Source: Parahaliea mediterranea (GTDB lineage: Bacteria; Pseudomonadota; Gammaproteobacteria; Pseudomonadales; Halieaceae). From it: a stretch of DNA of 64,000 nucleotides. The notes beneath the pieces are model-generated. The model did not search any database. It worked only from the letters and a program-made list of their open reading frames with translations, and was not told where the DNA came from. Every line of letters begins with the position of its first letter. The first letter of the stretch is position 1. The stretch spans positions 310,001-374,000 of the forward strand of contig NZ_QEWO01000001.1 in the NCBI RefSeq assembly GCF_003402235.1, read 5' to 3'. The position numbers and the translations under genes are program-made. Positions 39,558-48,658 of the stretch are shown piece after piece.

Positions 39558-40159
39558 TCCACCACTGCCAGCGGCTCGTGCCGCTGCAGGCGCTCGGGGC
39601 TGTGCACCCCGAAACTGACCCCAATGGAGGCCATGCCGGCATTGCGCGCCATGGCGAGGTCGTATTCGCTGTCGCCCACCATCACCGCCTGGCCGGCAGT
39701 GCGGCCGCGCTCTTCGAGAATCTGGTGCAACATCATCGGGTCGGGCTTGGAGGCGGTCTCATCGGCGCACCGTGTGGCATCAAAAAAGTCACTCATACCG
39801 GCACCCGCCAGCACCCGATCCAGCCCGCGCCGGCTTTTGCCCGTGGCCACCGCGAGTTCAAAGCCTGCGCCGCGCAGGTCATCCAGCAATTCCCGCGCAC
39901 CGGCAAACAGCGGCACCGGGCCGCTGGTCGCCGCCACATACTGGCGGGAATAGGCCTGCGCCAGGGCGAGCTGTTCGTCCGGTACACTGGCGGGGAACAG
40001 CTGGCCAATCGCCTGCGGCAGCCCAAGGCCAACGATATTGCGCACCGCTGCGGCCTCTGGCGCTGCCACGCTGAGCTCCTCGGCTGCCGCGCGCATGGCG
40101 AATACAATGCCGTCAACGGAATCGCAAAGCGTTCCGTCCCAATCAAATATCACTATCAT
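39503..40159 (-). CDS. HAD-family hydrolase (phosphoglycolate phosphatase-like)
   Basis: 218 residues. HAD motif I DWDGTLCDS (about 6-14), motif II AVATGKS (about 102-108), Lys in ASKPDP (about 143), and motif IV VMVGDSEYD (about 158-166). An alpha-helical cap between motifs I and II fits the Gph/YjjG-like subgroup. The substrate is unknown. It starts within the rluC stop codon (TAATG) and is cotranscribed with rluC, as in pseudomonads. Its 3' end overlaps the convergent Maf gene. Confidence 0.87.
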   Translation of the reverse strand: MIVIFDWDGTLCDSVDGIVFAMRAAAEELSVAAPEAAAVRNIVGLGLPQAIGQLFPASVPDEQLALAQAYSRQYVAATSGPVPLFAGARELLDDLRGAGFELAVATGKSRRGLDRVLAGAGMSDFFDATRCADETASKPDPMMLHQILEERGRTAGQAVMVGDSEYDLAMARNAGMASIGVSFGVHSPERLQRHEPLAVVDQLSALLPLLEGALASTG

Positions 40160-41121
40160 TACAATGGCTTGCGAAGAACTTCCAAAGTTGATTCTAAATC
40201 TGGATCGAGGGGGGCCTGCACCTCAACGCGCCCCTGGCCAGGCAGCGTAAACCGCAGCGAGCGGGCGTGCAGGAACAGGCGCTTGAGCCCCAGGTCCGCG
40301 GTCAGCGCCTCGCTTTTGGGGTCGCTGTATTTCGGATCTCCCAGCAGGGGATAGCCGGCGTGCTGGGCGTGTACGCGAATCTGGTGGGTGCGCCCGGTCA
40401 CTGGCTTGGCCTCCACCAGGGTGGCGCGGGTAAAGCGCTCTTGCGCGCTGAATTCGGTCACCGAGCGCTTACCCTCTTTGGCGACCCGCACCATGCGCTC
40501 GCCGGACTGCACCACGTTTTTCTCCAGCGGCGCCTCCACCATCGACAATCGCCGAGGCCACTTGCCCGACACCAGCGCCAGGTAGCGCTTGTCCACCTTG
40601 TCGGTGCGCAGCAGTTTGTGCAGTTCGCGCAGCACCGCGGGCTTGCGCGCCACCATCACCAGGCCGGAGGTATCCCGGTCCAGCCGGTGCACCAGCTCCA
40701 GCCGGCGCTCCTGGGGGCGCATCTGCCGCAGGCACTCGATCAGACCGTAGTTAAGCCCCGAACCACCGTGCACCGCCAGCCCGGAGGGCTTGTTGATGAT
40801 CAGCAGGCCATCGTCTTCGTAAACGATGCGCCTGGCGACTTCTTCTGTCCAATAGCCCGGCACCGGCGCGGGAGCGCCCTCCTCTGCCGTGCGCACAGGT
40901 GGAACCCGCAGTACGTCTCCAGCCTGCAGGCGATACTCCGCCTTTACCCTTCCTTTATTAACGCGGAACTCGCCCTTGCGCAGCCCCCGGTAAATACGGG
41001 TTTTGGGCACCCCCTTGAGAATGCGCAGCAGGAAGTTGTCCAGGCGCTGCCCGGCGTCATCCGCATCGATGGTCAAAAGTTGCACACCCGGGGTGGCAGG
41101 GAGATGTTGCGAAGAGGCCAT
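40159..41121 (-). CDS. rluC: 23S rRNA pseudouridine synthase RluC
   Basis: 320 residues. N-terminal S4 RNA-binding domain (about 18-75; DAGQRLDNFLLR, read as GQRLDNFLL, and GEFRVNKGRVK) and a catalytic domain with the Asp in VHRLDRDTSGL (about 143-153) and GRTHQIRVH. It makes pseudouridines 955, 2504 and 2580 in E. coli 23S rRNA. It is encoded divergently from rne, the conserved rluC/rne arrangement, which supports RluC rather than RluA/RluD. Confidence 0.93.
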   Translation of the reverse strand: MASSQHLPATPGVQLLTIDADDAGQRLDNFLLRILKGVPKTRIYRGLRKGEFRVNKGRVKAEYRLQAGDVLRVPPVRTAEEGAPAPVPGYWTEEVARRIVYEDDGLLIINKPSGLAVHGGSGLNYGLIECLRQMRPQERRLELVHRLDRDTSGLVMVARKPAVLRELHKLLRTDKVDKRYLALVSGKWPRRLSMVEAPLEKNVVQSGERMVRVAKEGKRSVTEFSAQERFTRATLVEAKPVTGRTHQIRVHAQHAGYPLLGDPKYSDPKSEALTADLGLKRLFLHARSLRFTLPGQGRVEVQAPLDPDLESTLEVLRKPL

Positions 41122-41141
41122 AATCAGGAAACTGTTGATAA

Positions 41142-41170
41142 TTGAAGCACTTAGTCTTTACTGCTATAGT
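41142..41170 (+). promoter_or_regulatory. Promoter of rne
   Basis: TTGAAG (41142-41147), 17-nt spacer ending in TGC, TATAGT (41165-41170): an extended -10 promoter with good spacing. Transcription would start near 41177, giving a leader of about 508 nt. Confidence 0.75.
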
Positions 41171-41176
41171 CGCCCC

Positions 41177-41684
41177 GGTGTGGCCGCCCTTGTCGTAACA
41201 AAAACCGGCACCGGCGCAGCAACATTGCCTGGCGAAGGTAGGGCCTGCCGATGAAATTGCACGGCTCCGCCAGTGAAAACCACACTTCTGTATCGGTTGT
41301 CGACGCGCCCCCGATGTGCGGCAAAGTAATTGCCCTGGAGTGCAGCGCGACGACACAACATCAACCGCGCAGTTCGTCTGCCGGGATGCAGAATCAGTTT
41401 ACGGAATATCACGGCGTGGTCGCAGGATTCAGGTGCTGCGACACTAACAAAAAGGCCACCAAAGCGCTACCCGCGCACGGCCCGAAGACGCTAACCGGAA
41501 GCGCGCAAGCGCGCATCCCGGGACAATGATACTGGATCACCTGAACGTATTGCGCAGAGCCACCGGACGGGCGCGCAGCAACAACTACAGCCCGCCCCCA
41601 CTGGCCCTCCATATGCCCGGCCCCGCGCCGGCCCGCCACTGATAGCTGCCCCGCCAGGCCTGTGCGAAACAGGTAATTGGCACT
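41177..41684 (+). promoter_or_regulatory. Long 5' leader of rne
   Basis: About 508 nt between the predicted start and the rne ATG with no supported gene. A 92-codon open frame at 41251-41529 has no RBS and no protein-like composition. In E. coli the 361-nt rne leader forms hairpins that RNase E itself recognises for autoregulation; a similar role here is inferred from length and position only. The part near 41490-41540 (GCGCGCAAGCGCGC) is strongly self-complementary. Confidence 0.55.
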
Positions 41685-44618
41685 ATGAAAAAAATGCTCA
41701 TCAACGCAACTCAGCCAGAAGAGTTGCGCGTTGCACTGGTCGACGGTCAACGTCTCTACGATCTGGATATCGAAAACCGCACCCGCCTGCAAAAAAAATC
41801 CAACGTCTACAAAGGTAAAATCACCCGGGTTGAACCCAGCCTCGAGGCCGCCTTCGTCGACTTTGGCGCCGAGCGCCACGGCTTTCTGCCCCTGAAGGAA
41901 ATCGCCCGCGAATACTTCTACCGCGACCCGGGCTCCGTCGAGGGCCGCATGAAGATCAAGGACGTGGTGAAAGAAGGCACCGAGATCATCGTCCAGGTCG
42001 ACAAGGAAGAACGCGGCAACAAGGGCGCGGCCCTCACCACCTTCATCAGCCTGGCCGGGCGCTACATTGTGCTGATGCCGAACAACCCCCGCGCCGGCGG
42101 CATTTCACGCCGTATCGAAGGCGACGACCGCAGCCAGCTGCGCGACGCCCTGAACACCCTGGAAATCCCCAACGGCATGGGCGTGATCACCCGAACCGCG
42201 GCCGTGGGCCGCACCGGCGAAGAGCTGCAGTGGGACCTGAACTACCTGTTGCAACTGTGGCAGTCCATCAGCGAGGCCAGCACCACCGCCAAGGCCCCGG
42301 TGCTGCTGTACCAGGAGAGCAACGTCATCATCCGCGCCATCCGCGACTACCTGCGCGACGATGTGGACCAGGTGCTGATTGACTCCAACGAAGCGCATCA
42401 GCAGGCGACCGACTTCGTCAGCATGGTGATGCCCCAGTTCAAGAGCCGCATCAAGCGCTACGAAGATTCCATCCCCCTGTTCAACCGCTTCCAGGTTGAA
42501 AGCCAGATTGAAACCGCCTTCCAGCGCGAAGTGCGCCTGCCCTCCGGCGGCTCCATCGTTATCGACCCTACCGAGGCGCTGGTATCCATCGACATCAACT
42601 CCGCCCGCGCCACCAAGGGCAGCGACATCGAAGACACCGCCCTGCAGACCAACCTGGAAGCCGCCGACGAAATCGCCCGTCAACTGCGCCTGCGCGACAT
42701 GGGTGGCCTGGTGGTAATCGACTTTATCGACATGCTGGCGGCCCGCAACCAGCGCGCGGTGGAAAACCGCATGCGCGATGCCCTGGCCATCGACCGGGCA
42801 CGGGTACAGGTGGGTCGTATTTCCCGATTTGGCCTGCTGGAAATGTCCCGCCAGCGACTGCGCCCCTCGCTGGGCGAAACCAGCGCCATTGTGTGTCCGC
42901 GCTGTACCGGCCAGGGCACCATTCGCGACACCAAGTCGCTGGCCCTGTCCATCCTGCGCCTGCTGGAAGAAGAGGCCATCAAGGATCGCAGTGCCGAAAT
43001 CCGCGGCATTGTGCCGGTGGATGTGGCCGCCTACCTGCTGAATGAGAAGCGCCAGGCCCTGTCTGAAATCGAGCAGGTATCCCGTACGCGCATTCTGGTT
43101 ATCCCCAACCCGAACCTGGAAACGCCCCACTTTGAAGTGCAGCGCCTGCGCGATGATGAAGTGGATGCCGATGCGGTCAGCTACAAGATCGACATCACCG
43201 TACCGGAAACCGAATCCATTTCCGACAGCCAGAGTTCCGCCCTGCCCCAGCAGGAAGCTCTGGTAAAAGGCGTGCAGCGCACCACCCCGGCCCCCGAGGC
43301 CCGCGAAAAGCCCGCCGAGGAAAAACCCAAGGCCGAGAAGACCGAGAAAAAGCACGGCAAGCCCAAGGGCGGCAAACCATCCCACAAAGGCAAGAAGAAG
43401 CCCGTCAAAAAAGGCTTTTTTGCCCGCCTGGCTGCCGCCCTGTTCGGCGCCGAGGAAGAGCCTGCCAAGAAGCACAAATCCGACAAACCCAAGACTAAGA
43501 CCGAGGGCGAGAAACAACGCAGCAGCCAGCGTGACGACGAAGGTCGCGGCAAGTCGCAGAACAACCGCAACCGCAATCGTCGCCGCGGCGGCCGCGGACG
43601 TAACCGCAATGGCAGCGAAGGCCGCGAGCAGCAGAGCCAGCAGCCGCAATCCCTGCGCGATGGCGACACCGACAGCGAAACCCTGCGTGACGAACAGCCC
43701 CGCCGCCCGCGCCGGGACGACGACAACCGCAATCGCAACCAGCGCCGTCGTCGCCCGGAGCAGGACGATGCCAATCTGTCCCAAGCGGTTGAAGCCGAAG
43801 TGGAAGACGACACCAGCGACGACATCGGTGGCGACAAACCGCGCAAGCGCCCCAACGACAAACGCGGCGAGCCGCGCCGCCGCCGTCGCAACCGCGGCCC
43901 GCGCCCGGAAGAGGTAGAGAGCAGCCAAGATTCGGCTGCTACACCTGAGGCCGGCACCGCCGACAATGTCGATACCGCTGATACTACAAAAGCAGCGCCC
44001 CGCCCCGCCGCGCCAGTCGCAGCGGTGACCAGCGCCGACACTAACGCCAGCCTCAGCGCCGACGCGCCTGAAGACAGCGCACAAGCACCGGCCACCGCCA
44101 GCGCCGCACCGGAACCGGCCAAGCCCTTGGAGCAGCCCGCCCCGGCAGAGCCCGCAGCCGCCCCGCCGGCACCGAGTGCGTCTGGCGATGCTGTCGAAAC
44201 ACCGCAAGCGGCCCCTGCCGAGGCAGTGGCAGCGCCCGTAGCCGCCAGCGAGCCGCCGGTGGCCGCAGAAGCTGACGTTAAAACCGAAGCTGAAACTGTA
44301 GAGCAAGCAGCCCCGTCCGCACCTGTCAGCAAAGCGCCTGCCGCTGCCGAAGCGGTTGCCACCGAACCTGCAGCGCCTGTCACCAGCGGCCTGACCGATG
44401 GTGGCCGCGCCGTGAACGACCCTCGCGAAGCGCCACAACCGGTAGCGGATGTGGAAATCCGCACCGGCCACCCGGTGCTGTTCAGCGACGTGGTCGCCCC
44501 GGCCGTGGTGCCCAGTGGCCGTATTGCACCCCGGGCCAGCAACGACCCCCGCGGTCCGCTGGCCGGCGCTGCCAGCAACGACACGGCAACCTACGCTGAA
44601 GCGGCAAGTCAGGGATAA
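41685..44618 (+). CDS. rne: Ribonuclease E
   Basis: 977 residues. The N-terminal catalytic half (about 1-520) has an S1 domain (about 35-125, [21 protein letters not shown] read as [13 protein letters not shown]), the RNase H-like and DNase I-like parts with VIDFIDM (catalytic Asp around 346), and the Zn-link VCPRCTGQG (about 404-412). The C-terminal half is disordered: a Lys-rich stretch (550-620), Arg/Asn-rich RNA-binding stretches (about 620-740), then an Ala/Pro/Glu-rich tail. It ends with two copies of NDPR (about residues 909 and 946), a short motif linked to PNPase binding in Pseudomonas RNase E, as I recall it. It is the scaffold of the RNA degradosome. Confidence 0.96.
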   Translation: MKKMLINATQPEELRVALVDGQRLYDLDIENRTRLQKKSNVYKGKITRVEPSLEAAFVDFGAERHGFLPLKEIAREYFYRDPGSVEGRMKIKDVVKEGTEIIVQVDKEERGNKGAALTTFISLAGRYIVLMPNNPRAGGISRRIEGDDRSQLRDALNTLEIPNGMGVITRTAAVGRTGEELQWDLNYLLQLWQSISEASTTAKAPVLLYQESNVIIRAIRDYLRDDVDQVLIDSNEAHQQATDFVSMVMPQFKSRIKRYEDSIPLFNRFQVESQIETAFQREVRLPSGGSIVIDPTEALVSIDINSARATKGSDIEDTALQTNLEAADEIARQLRLRDMGGLVVIDFIDMLAARNQRAVENRMRDALAIDRARVQVGRISRFGLLEMSRQRLRPSLGETSAIVCPRCTGQGTIRDTKSLALSILRLLEEEAIKDRSAEIRGIVPVDVAAYLLNEKRQALSEIEQVSRTRILVIPNPNLETPHFEVQRLRDDEVDADAVSYKIDITVPETESISDSQSSALPQQEALVKGVQRTTPAPEAREKPAEEKPKAEKTEKKHGKPKGGKPSHKGKKKPVKKGFFARLAAALFGAEEEPAKKHKSDKPKTKTEGEKQRSSQRDDEGRGKSQNNRNRNRRRGGRGRNRNGSEGREQQSQQPQSLRDGDTDSETLRDEQPRRPRRDDDNRNRNQRRRRPEQDDANLSQAVEAEVEDDTSDDIGGDKPRKRPNDKRGEPRRRRRNRGPRPEEVESSQDSAATPEAGTADNVDTADTTKAAPRPAAPVAAVTSADTNASLSADAPEDSAQAPATASAAPEPAKPLEQPAPAEPAAAPPAPSASGDAVETPQAAPAEAVAAPVAASEPPVAAEADVKTEAETVEQAAPSAPVSKAPAAAEAVATEPAAPVTSGLTDGGRAVNDPREAPQPVADVEIRTGHPVLFSDVVAPAVVPSGRIAPRASNDPRGPLAGAASNDTATYAEAASQG

Positions 44619-44632
44619 AACCCCTGTTTTCA

Positions 44633-44663
44633 GGGCACAAGAGCCGCTTCAGCTCTTGTGCCC
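44633..44663 (+). terminator. Strong hairpin after rne
   Basis: A perfect 12-bp stem GGGCACAAGAGC (44633-44644) with GCTCTTGTGCCC (44652-44663) and a 7-nt loop, starting 14 nt after the rne stop. There is no T-run after it, so it may protect the 3' end or terminate weakly. Its right arm overlaps the -35 of the tRNA-Ser promoter. Confidence 0.55.
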
Positions 44664-44683
44664 AGCAAGCAGCACTGTATAAT
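44656..44683 (+). promoter_or_regulatory. Promoter of tRNA-Ser
   Basis: TTGTGC (44656-44661), 16-nt spacer, TATAAT (44678-44683, perfect), followed by CTCGCC. It lies 50 nt before the tRNA 5' end. Confidence 0.7.
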
Positions 44684-44733
44684 CTCGCCTTCTTCGCGAC
44701 AGGCAAGATTTGCGGAGCAACATACGGTTTTTC

Positions 44734-44821
44734 GGTGGGCTGGCTGAGTGGTCGAAAGCGGCGGTCTTGAAAACCGTTGAGGGGTGACCCTCCCGGGGTT
44801 CGAATCCCTGGCCCACCGCCA
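44734..44821 (+). tRNA. tRNA-Ser (anticodon UGA)
   Basis: 88 nt with encoded CCA. Acceptor GGTGGGC/GCCCACC, discriminator G, anticodon loop CTTGAAA with TGA, long variable arm typical of tRNA-Ser, and T-loop GTTCGAATC. It has its own promoter and is followed 7 nt later by a strong terminator. Confidence 0.96.
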
Positions 44822-44827
44822 TCTAGA

Positions 44828-44858
44828 AAGGGGCTCCCTATCCGGGAGCCCCTTTTTT
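44828..44858 (+). terminator. Intrinsic terminator of tRNA-Ser
   Basis: An 11-bp stem AAGGGGCTCCC (44828-44838) with GGGAGCCCCTT (44844-44854) and a T-run (44853-44858). It also lies 19 nt past the stop of the convergent lipase-like gene, though the minus-strand T-run is short. Confidence 0.9.
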
Positions 44859-44876
44859 ATCTGTAGTGCCCCCGCC

Positions 44877-45668
44877 CTACTCGATAGCAAACCGCCCGTA
44901 CCGCAAAAAGTGCATTACCTGCGCCTGTACGCCGGCGTTCCACATCATGAAGGTGTGGGATGCGGGCATGGCGATAAAATCCGTCATGCCCGCCACGCGG
45001 GTTTCGCTCACGGCAACGGTGCCGTCGCTAGGTAGCGGCGGCGCGCCGGGCAGCGGCAGGCGCCAGCGCAGGGTGCCGGCAATCACGCCAAGTTCGAATT
45101 GCACCGGCCCCAGATGCCGGGGCACGGATGCGATACCGGTGCCCAGTTGCTCAATGGCCGGCGGCGCCAGCCAGTGCAACCAGCTGAAGGAATACACGTA
45201 GTCCGCCAGGGTGCTCCCCTGATTGGGCGGCCCCAGCATCACCACGCGCCCGAGTTCGGCGATGACGTGTTGCTGCAGGTACTGGCGCACCAGAATGCCG
45301 CCCAGTGAGTGGGTGACTATGTGGATGCGAGGGGCGCTGTTGTGGCGCGCTGTGTCGTTGCCGCGCGCTATGCCACTGCCCGGCGATCTGCTGCGACAGC
45401 CTGCCAGCCCGGCTTCCAGGGCTATGTCGGCCACCTGTTCGATGGGATAAAACAGGGAGGGATAGCTGATGTTCTCTACCCGGTAGCCGGCCCGCTGTAA
45501 GGCCCAGGACATATCCAGCATGGACAGGCCTGTTCGCCCCAGGCCGTGCAGCAATACCACGCAATCGGCTGATGCAGGCGCCGGTTCCGCGGCCGCGGGC
45601 GGCACCAGCAGCAGCGCGAAGCAGCCGGCGAGCAGGCGCCACCACTGGCAATCAAGGCGCAGGCGCAT
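44877..45668 (-). CDS. Secreted alpha/beta-hydrolase, lipase-like
   Basis: 263 residues from ATG 45668 (a GTG one codon upstream is possible). A cleavable signal peptide is predicted (LLAGCFALLLVPPAAAEP, cleavage after about residue 27). The fold shows an oxyanion HGLGRTG segment (about 41-47), nucleophile Ser in THSLGG (about 119), an Asp in SDGTVAV (about 212) and His in PASHTFM (about 232). This is the triacylglycerol-lipase/palmitoyl-thioesterase-like pattern, with THSLG in place of GHSxG. The substrate is unknown. It lies 27 nt after the M14 peptidase gene and is likely cotranscribed with it. Confidence 0.8.
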   Translation of the reverse strand: MRLRLDCQWWRLLAGCFALLLVPPAAAEPAPASADCVVLLHGLGRTGLSMLDMSWALQRAGYRVENISYPSLFYPIEQVADIALEAGLAGCRSRSPGSGIARGNDTARHNSAPRIHIVTHSLGGILVRQYLQQHVIAELGRVVMLGPPNQGSTLADYVYSFSWLHWLAPPAIEQLGTGIASVPRHLGPVQFELGVIAGTLRWRLPLPGAPPLPSDGTVAVSETRVAGMTDFIAMPASHTFMMWNAGVQAQVMHFLRYGRFAIE

Positions 45669-45695
45669 CACTTGCGTATCGACCCCGCCCGCCGG

Positions 45696-46631
45696 TTATG
45701 CGCGCCCTGCAAGCAGGTAGTCCAGGGCGGAGCAAATGGCCGTTACCTGTGCCAGGTTGCAGTTGGCGTCGTCAACCCGGGCGCTGTCGGGGTAGACCTC
45801 GGTGGTGGTGACAAAGCGCGCATCGGTGATGCCGGCGCACAGCCCCAGTTTGCGCACCGGGTAGTTGATGACGCCGTGTTGCTCCAGGCGCTCGCCAATA
45901 ATGCCGCCATCGCTGTCTGGCGGTGCAATGTGGGTGACCTCCTCCACCGCTTTGACAACGGCGGCCTGGAAGGCTGGCTGGGGGTTCTCGGTGTCTCCCA
46001 CCAGGTAAAAGCCGTCGGGGATGTGCTCCCACAGGTCGATGCTCTCGCCGTCGCGGGCGGCCAGGGCCGGGCGAAATTCGCTGGCGTCGGTGTCGGTGGT
46101 CTCGTGCAGGTCGATATGCAGGTCGAAGTCGATGCCAAGCTGTTCCAGCAGCGCCAGCACCGCCGCGGATTCTTCCGCCGGGCTGTCGCTGTAAAAGGAC
46201 CGGTTGGGGTCAACCGCCAAGGGGTTCCAGCGATTGATCGTCTCAAAGGCCCAGGGGCTGATGCAGGGCAGCACCAGCAGGTTGACCCGCCCCTGATAGG
46301 CACTGGCCGGCCCCTGCAGGAAGTCGATCGCCCCCTGGATGCCACTGGTTTCGTAGCCGTGCACTCCGCCGGTCACCAGGGCGCAGGGCAAATTGCCCTG
46401 CCAGTTGGCGCTGCGAAAGGCCAGCAGGGGGTAGCGCGCCTCATCGTAGCTCAAGGCGCCATATTGCAGGCGCTCAAAGCCCTGCGGGGTGGTATCAATG
46501 GCATCAAGGCGGCTCAGCACCGCTTCGGCGTAGCTGCGCTTGATGCCTTGACGGGCGCGCCATTGGGCCCGCTCGTCCGCCGTCCAGGGCTGGCCTGGGT
46601 TGCCGATGGGATAGGGCTGTGCTTGACTCAT
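45696..46631 (-). CDS. M14-family zinc metallopeptidase/deacylase
   Basis: 311 residues, ATG 46631 behind a strong GCAGGAGG. Zinc ligands are His and Glu in GGVHGYETSG (about 87-96) and His in DLHIDLHETTD (about 172-175). The catalytic Glu is in TTEVYPD (about 277). Substrate Arg/Asn residues are in DPNRSFYSD (about 142). The length and VHGYETSG motif fit the succinylglutamate desuccinylase/aspartoacylase-like or small carboxypeptidase group. There is no signal peptide, so it is probably cytoplasmic. The exact substrate is not deducible. Confidence 0.8.
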   Translation of the reverse strand: MSQAQPYPIGNPGQPWTADERAQWRARQGIKRSYAEAVLSRLDAIDTTPQGFERLQYGALSYDEARYPLLAFRSANWQGNLPCALVTGGVHGYETSGIQGAIDFLQGPASAYQGRVNLLVLPCISPWAFETINRWNPLAVDPNRSFYSDSPAEESAAVLALLEQLGIDFDLHIDLHETTDTDASEFRPALAARDGESIDLWEHIPDGFYLVGDTENPQPAFQAAVVKAVEEVTHIAPPDSDGGIIGERLEQHGVINYPVRKLGLCAGITDARFVTTTEVYPDSARVDDANCNLAQVTAICSALDYLLAGRA

Positions 46632-46764
46632 GAAAACCTCCTGCGAGTATGACGGGACGGCGCGGCCGGTGGGCGCGGGGCAGTATAGCGTTGCTGGCGC
46701 CGAACGCCATTGGGGCCCGGTTCAAAGGGCCTGTGAGCAACCGGGCCAACCGCCAAGAGTTTGC

Positions 46765-46792
46765 TTGAATTTGGAATTCCCGGCCTTATTAT
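46765..46792 (+). promoter_or_regulatory. Promoter of yccA
   Basis: TTGAAT (46765-46770), 16-nt spacer, TATTAT (46787-46792, 5/6). It lies 52 nt before the yccA ATG, which has AATGGAGTAG just upstream. Confidence 0.55.
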
Positions 46793-46844
46793 TGGTCAAA
46801 GTAGCTAACGCAGTAACCGTGCTGCGCGCACAATGGAGTAGACA

Positions 46845-47531
46845 ATGCAAAACAAGCCGATGTACCAGAGTGAGTACAACCTGAACACGACGGGTATGGA
46901 GTCCCTCGTCAGCACCAACAAGGTGCTGAAGAACACCTACCTGTTGCTGGGCCTGACCCTGGCGTTCAGCGCACTGACTGCCGGCATTTCCATGGCCATG
47001 GGCCTGCCCCACGGGGCGGCGCTGGTGCTGATGCTGGTGGGTTTTGGCCTGCTTTTTGTCGTCAATAAAATGGCCGATACCAGCAAGGGTCTGTGGGCCA
47101 TCTTCGCCTTCACCGGCGTGATGGGCGCCTCGCTCGGCCCGCTGCTGAACGCCTATGCCGCCATGCCCGGTGGCCCGGCGCTGGTCATGCAGGCCCTGGG
47201 GGGCACCGCCATTGTTTTCTTTGGCCTGTCTGCCTACGCCCTGACCACCCGCAAGGACTTCTCCTTCATGGGCGGCTTCCTGATGGTGGGCCTGATCGTG
47301 GCGGTTGTGGCAATGATCGCCAACATCTTCCTGGCCATCCCGGCACTCGCGCTGACCATTAACGCCGCGGTGATCATGATCATGTCTGGCCTGATCCTGT
47401 TCGATACCAGCCGTATCATCCACGGCGGTGAGACCAACTACATCCGCGCCACCGTGGGGCTGTACCTGAACATCTACAACCTCTTCGTGCACCTGTTGAG
47501 CCTGCTCACTGCGCTGGGTGGCGATGACTAA
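46845..47531 (+). CDS. yccA: Bax inhibitor-1/YccA family membrane protein
   Basis: 228 residues with seven hydrophobic helices (from about residue 30 to 222) and the BI-1 signature toward the C-terminus (SGLILFDTSRIIHGGETNYI, here read as LILFDTSRIIHGG). The conserved Asp of FDTSRI belongs to the di-aspartyl pH sensor of BsYetJ-type proteins. In E. coli YccA is an FtsH substrate that modulates proteolysis of SecY. It is encoded directly before the tus genes, the same neighbourhood as in E. coli and Pseudomonas. A terminator follows. Confidence 0.92.
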   Translation: MQNKPMYQSEYNLNTTGMESLVSTNKVLKNTYLLLGLTLAFSALTAGISMAMGLPHGAALVLMLVGFGLLFVVNKMADTSKGLWAIFAFTGVMGASLGPLLNAYAAMPGGPALVMQALGGTAIVFFGLSAYALTTRKDFSFMGGFLMVGLIVAVVAMIANIFLAIPALALTINAAVIMIMSGLILFDTSRIIHGGETNYIRATVGLYLNIYNLFVHLLSLLTALGGDD

Positions 47532-47550
47532 GCAGCAGCCCTGGCCGCAC

Positions 47551-47580
47551 AAACCCCGGTGGCATCCACCGGGGTTTTTT
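47551..47580 (+). terminator. Intrinsic terminator of yccA
   Basis: Stem AAACCCCGGTGG (47551-47562) with CCACCGGGGTTT (47566-47577), tight loop, then T-run to 47580. It is placed 20 nt after the yccA stop and 21 nt before tusD. Confidence 0.9.
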
Positions 47581-47600
47581 GTTTATAGACTGCCCAACCA

Positions 47601-47993
47601 ATGAACTACGCACTCCTCGTCCTGGCCCCACCCGGCAGTGCCAGCCGCGCCGCCCTCGGGTTTGCCCGCGCCGCCTGCGCCAGGGGCCATCACCTCCAGC
47701 GCGTATTCTTCCTCGATCGCGGGGTAGAGAACGGCCTGGGTACGGCCGTTGCCCCCCAGGGGGAGCGGGACCTTCCGGCCCAGTGGGCCGAACTTGCCAG
47801 CGAGCAGGGCGTGGAATTGGTGCTGTGCGTAAGCTCCGCCATTCGCCGCGGCCTGCTGGATGCCACCGAGGCCAAGCGCCATGAAAAGGCGGCGCCCACT
47901 ATTGCCCCCGGTTTTACCATCGGCGGGCTGGGCCTGCTGGTGGAGGCCAGCGCCGATTGCGAGCGCCTGCTGACCTTTGGCGAGGGCCGCTGA
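47601..47993 (+). CDS. tusD: Sulfurtransferase TusD
   Basis: 130 residues, DsrE-like fold. The active-site Cys lies in LVLCVSSAIRRGLLD (about residue 77), the conserved position for persulfide relay. TusBCD (a hexamer) takes sulfur from TusA and passes it to TusE for 2-thiouridine formation on tRNA by MnmA. The gene starts 21 nt after the yccA terminator. Its stop overlaps the tusC start (TGATG). Confidence 0.92.
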   Translation: MNYALLVLAPPGSASRAALGFARAACARGHHLQRVFFLDRGVENGLGTAVAPQGERDLPAQWAELASEQGVELVLCVSSAIRRGLLDATEAKRHEKAAPTIAPGFTIGGLGLLVEASADCERLLTFGEGR

Positions 47994-48361
47994 TGAGCAC
48001 TCCGACGCCCCGCCTGCTGCTGGTTACCCGCAGCGCGCCCTACGGCGCGTCCCTGGCGCGCTCGGCGCTGGATACCGCCCTTGCCGCCGCGGCCTTTGAC
48101 AGGGCCCCGGGGCTGCTGTTTCTCGGGGAAGGTGTGTTGCAACTGCTGCCAGCCCAGGATGCCGCCGCCAGCCAAACGCGCAACCACGGCAAGGTGCTGG
48201 ATTCCCTGCCCCTGTACGATGTGAGCCAACTGTACGTGGACGCCACAGCCCTCACACACTACGGCCTGCAGGCCATGGCCCTGCCCGCAGCGGCCCAGCT
48301 GGTGGATGCCGCCGCCATCCGCGCACTGCTGGAAGGCTGTGAACAGATACTGAGCTTTTGA
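47993..48361 (+). CDS. tusC: Sulfurtransferase complex subunit TusC
   Basis: 122 residues from ATG 47993, which overlaps the tusD TGA. DsrF-like subunit with RSAPYGASLARSALD (about 14-28) and LLFLGEGVLQLL (about 42-53), typical of TusC. It has no catalytic Cys at the TusD position and plays a structural role in the TusBCD heterohexamer. tusB follows 1 nt after its stop. Confidence 0.9.
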   Translation: MSTPTPRLLLVTRSAPYGASLARSALDTALAAAAFDRAPGLLFLGEGVLQLLPAQDAAASQTRNHGKVLDSLPLYDVSQLYVDATALTHYGLQAMALPAAAQLVDAAAIRALLEGCEQILSF

Positions 48362-48362
48362 C

Positions 48363-48656
48363 ATGATCCTGCATACCCTGAGCGCCGCGCCCGACACGCC
48401 CGCCTTCCAACACTGCCTGGCACAGCTGCAGGCCGCGGATGCCCTGCTGCTGATGGGCAACGGGGTTTATGCCGCGCTGGTCGGGGCACCGGCTGGGCAA
48501 GCCCTCGGCAAGGCCTGCGCCAATCTGTACGTGCTGGATGACGATGCCCGCACCGCCGGCGTGGCGGCACAACTGGGTGCGGGCGTTACCCCGGTCGACT
48601 TCGATGGCTTTGTCGCCCTGAGCGAACGCTATCAGCGGCAGATCGCCTGGTACTGA
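48363..48656 (+). CDS. tusB: Sulfurtransferase complex subunit TusB
   Basis: 97 residues. DsrH-like: MILHTLSAAPDTPAFQHCL, then ADALLLMGNGVYAAL (about 24-38) and the Tyr-rich C-terminus. It forms the third subunit of the TusBCD relay. The tight spacing (1 nt from tusC, 2 nt to tusE) indicates one operon. Detailed function is from E. coli TusB. Confidence 0.88.
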   Translation: MILHTLSAAPDTPAFQHCLAQLQAADALLLMGNGVYAALVGAPAGQALGKACANLYVLDDDARTAGVAAQLGAGVTPVDFDGFVALSERYQRQIAWY

Positions 48657-48658
48657 CG

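Noticed and set aside
41251-41529. 92-codon open frame in the rne leader
   Set aside because: No Shine-Dalgarno, no hydrophobic or domain pattern, and it lies inside a leader expected to be structured RNA.
42105-44471. A 788-codon open frame on the minus strand opposite rne
   Set aside because: Composition follows from the antisense of rne (Gly/Arg/Leu repeats opposite the Ala/Pro-rich tail); no protein family or start signal.
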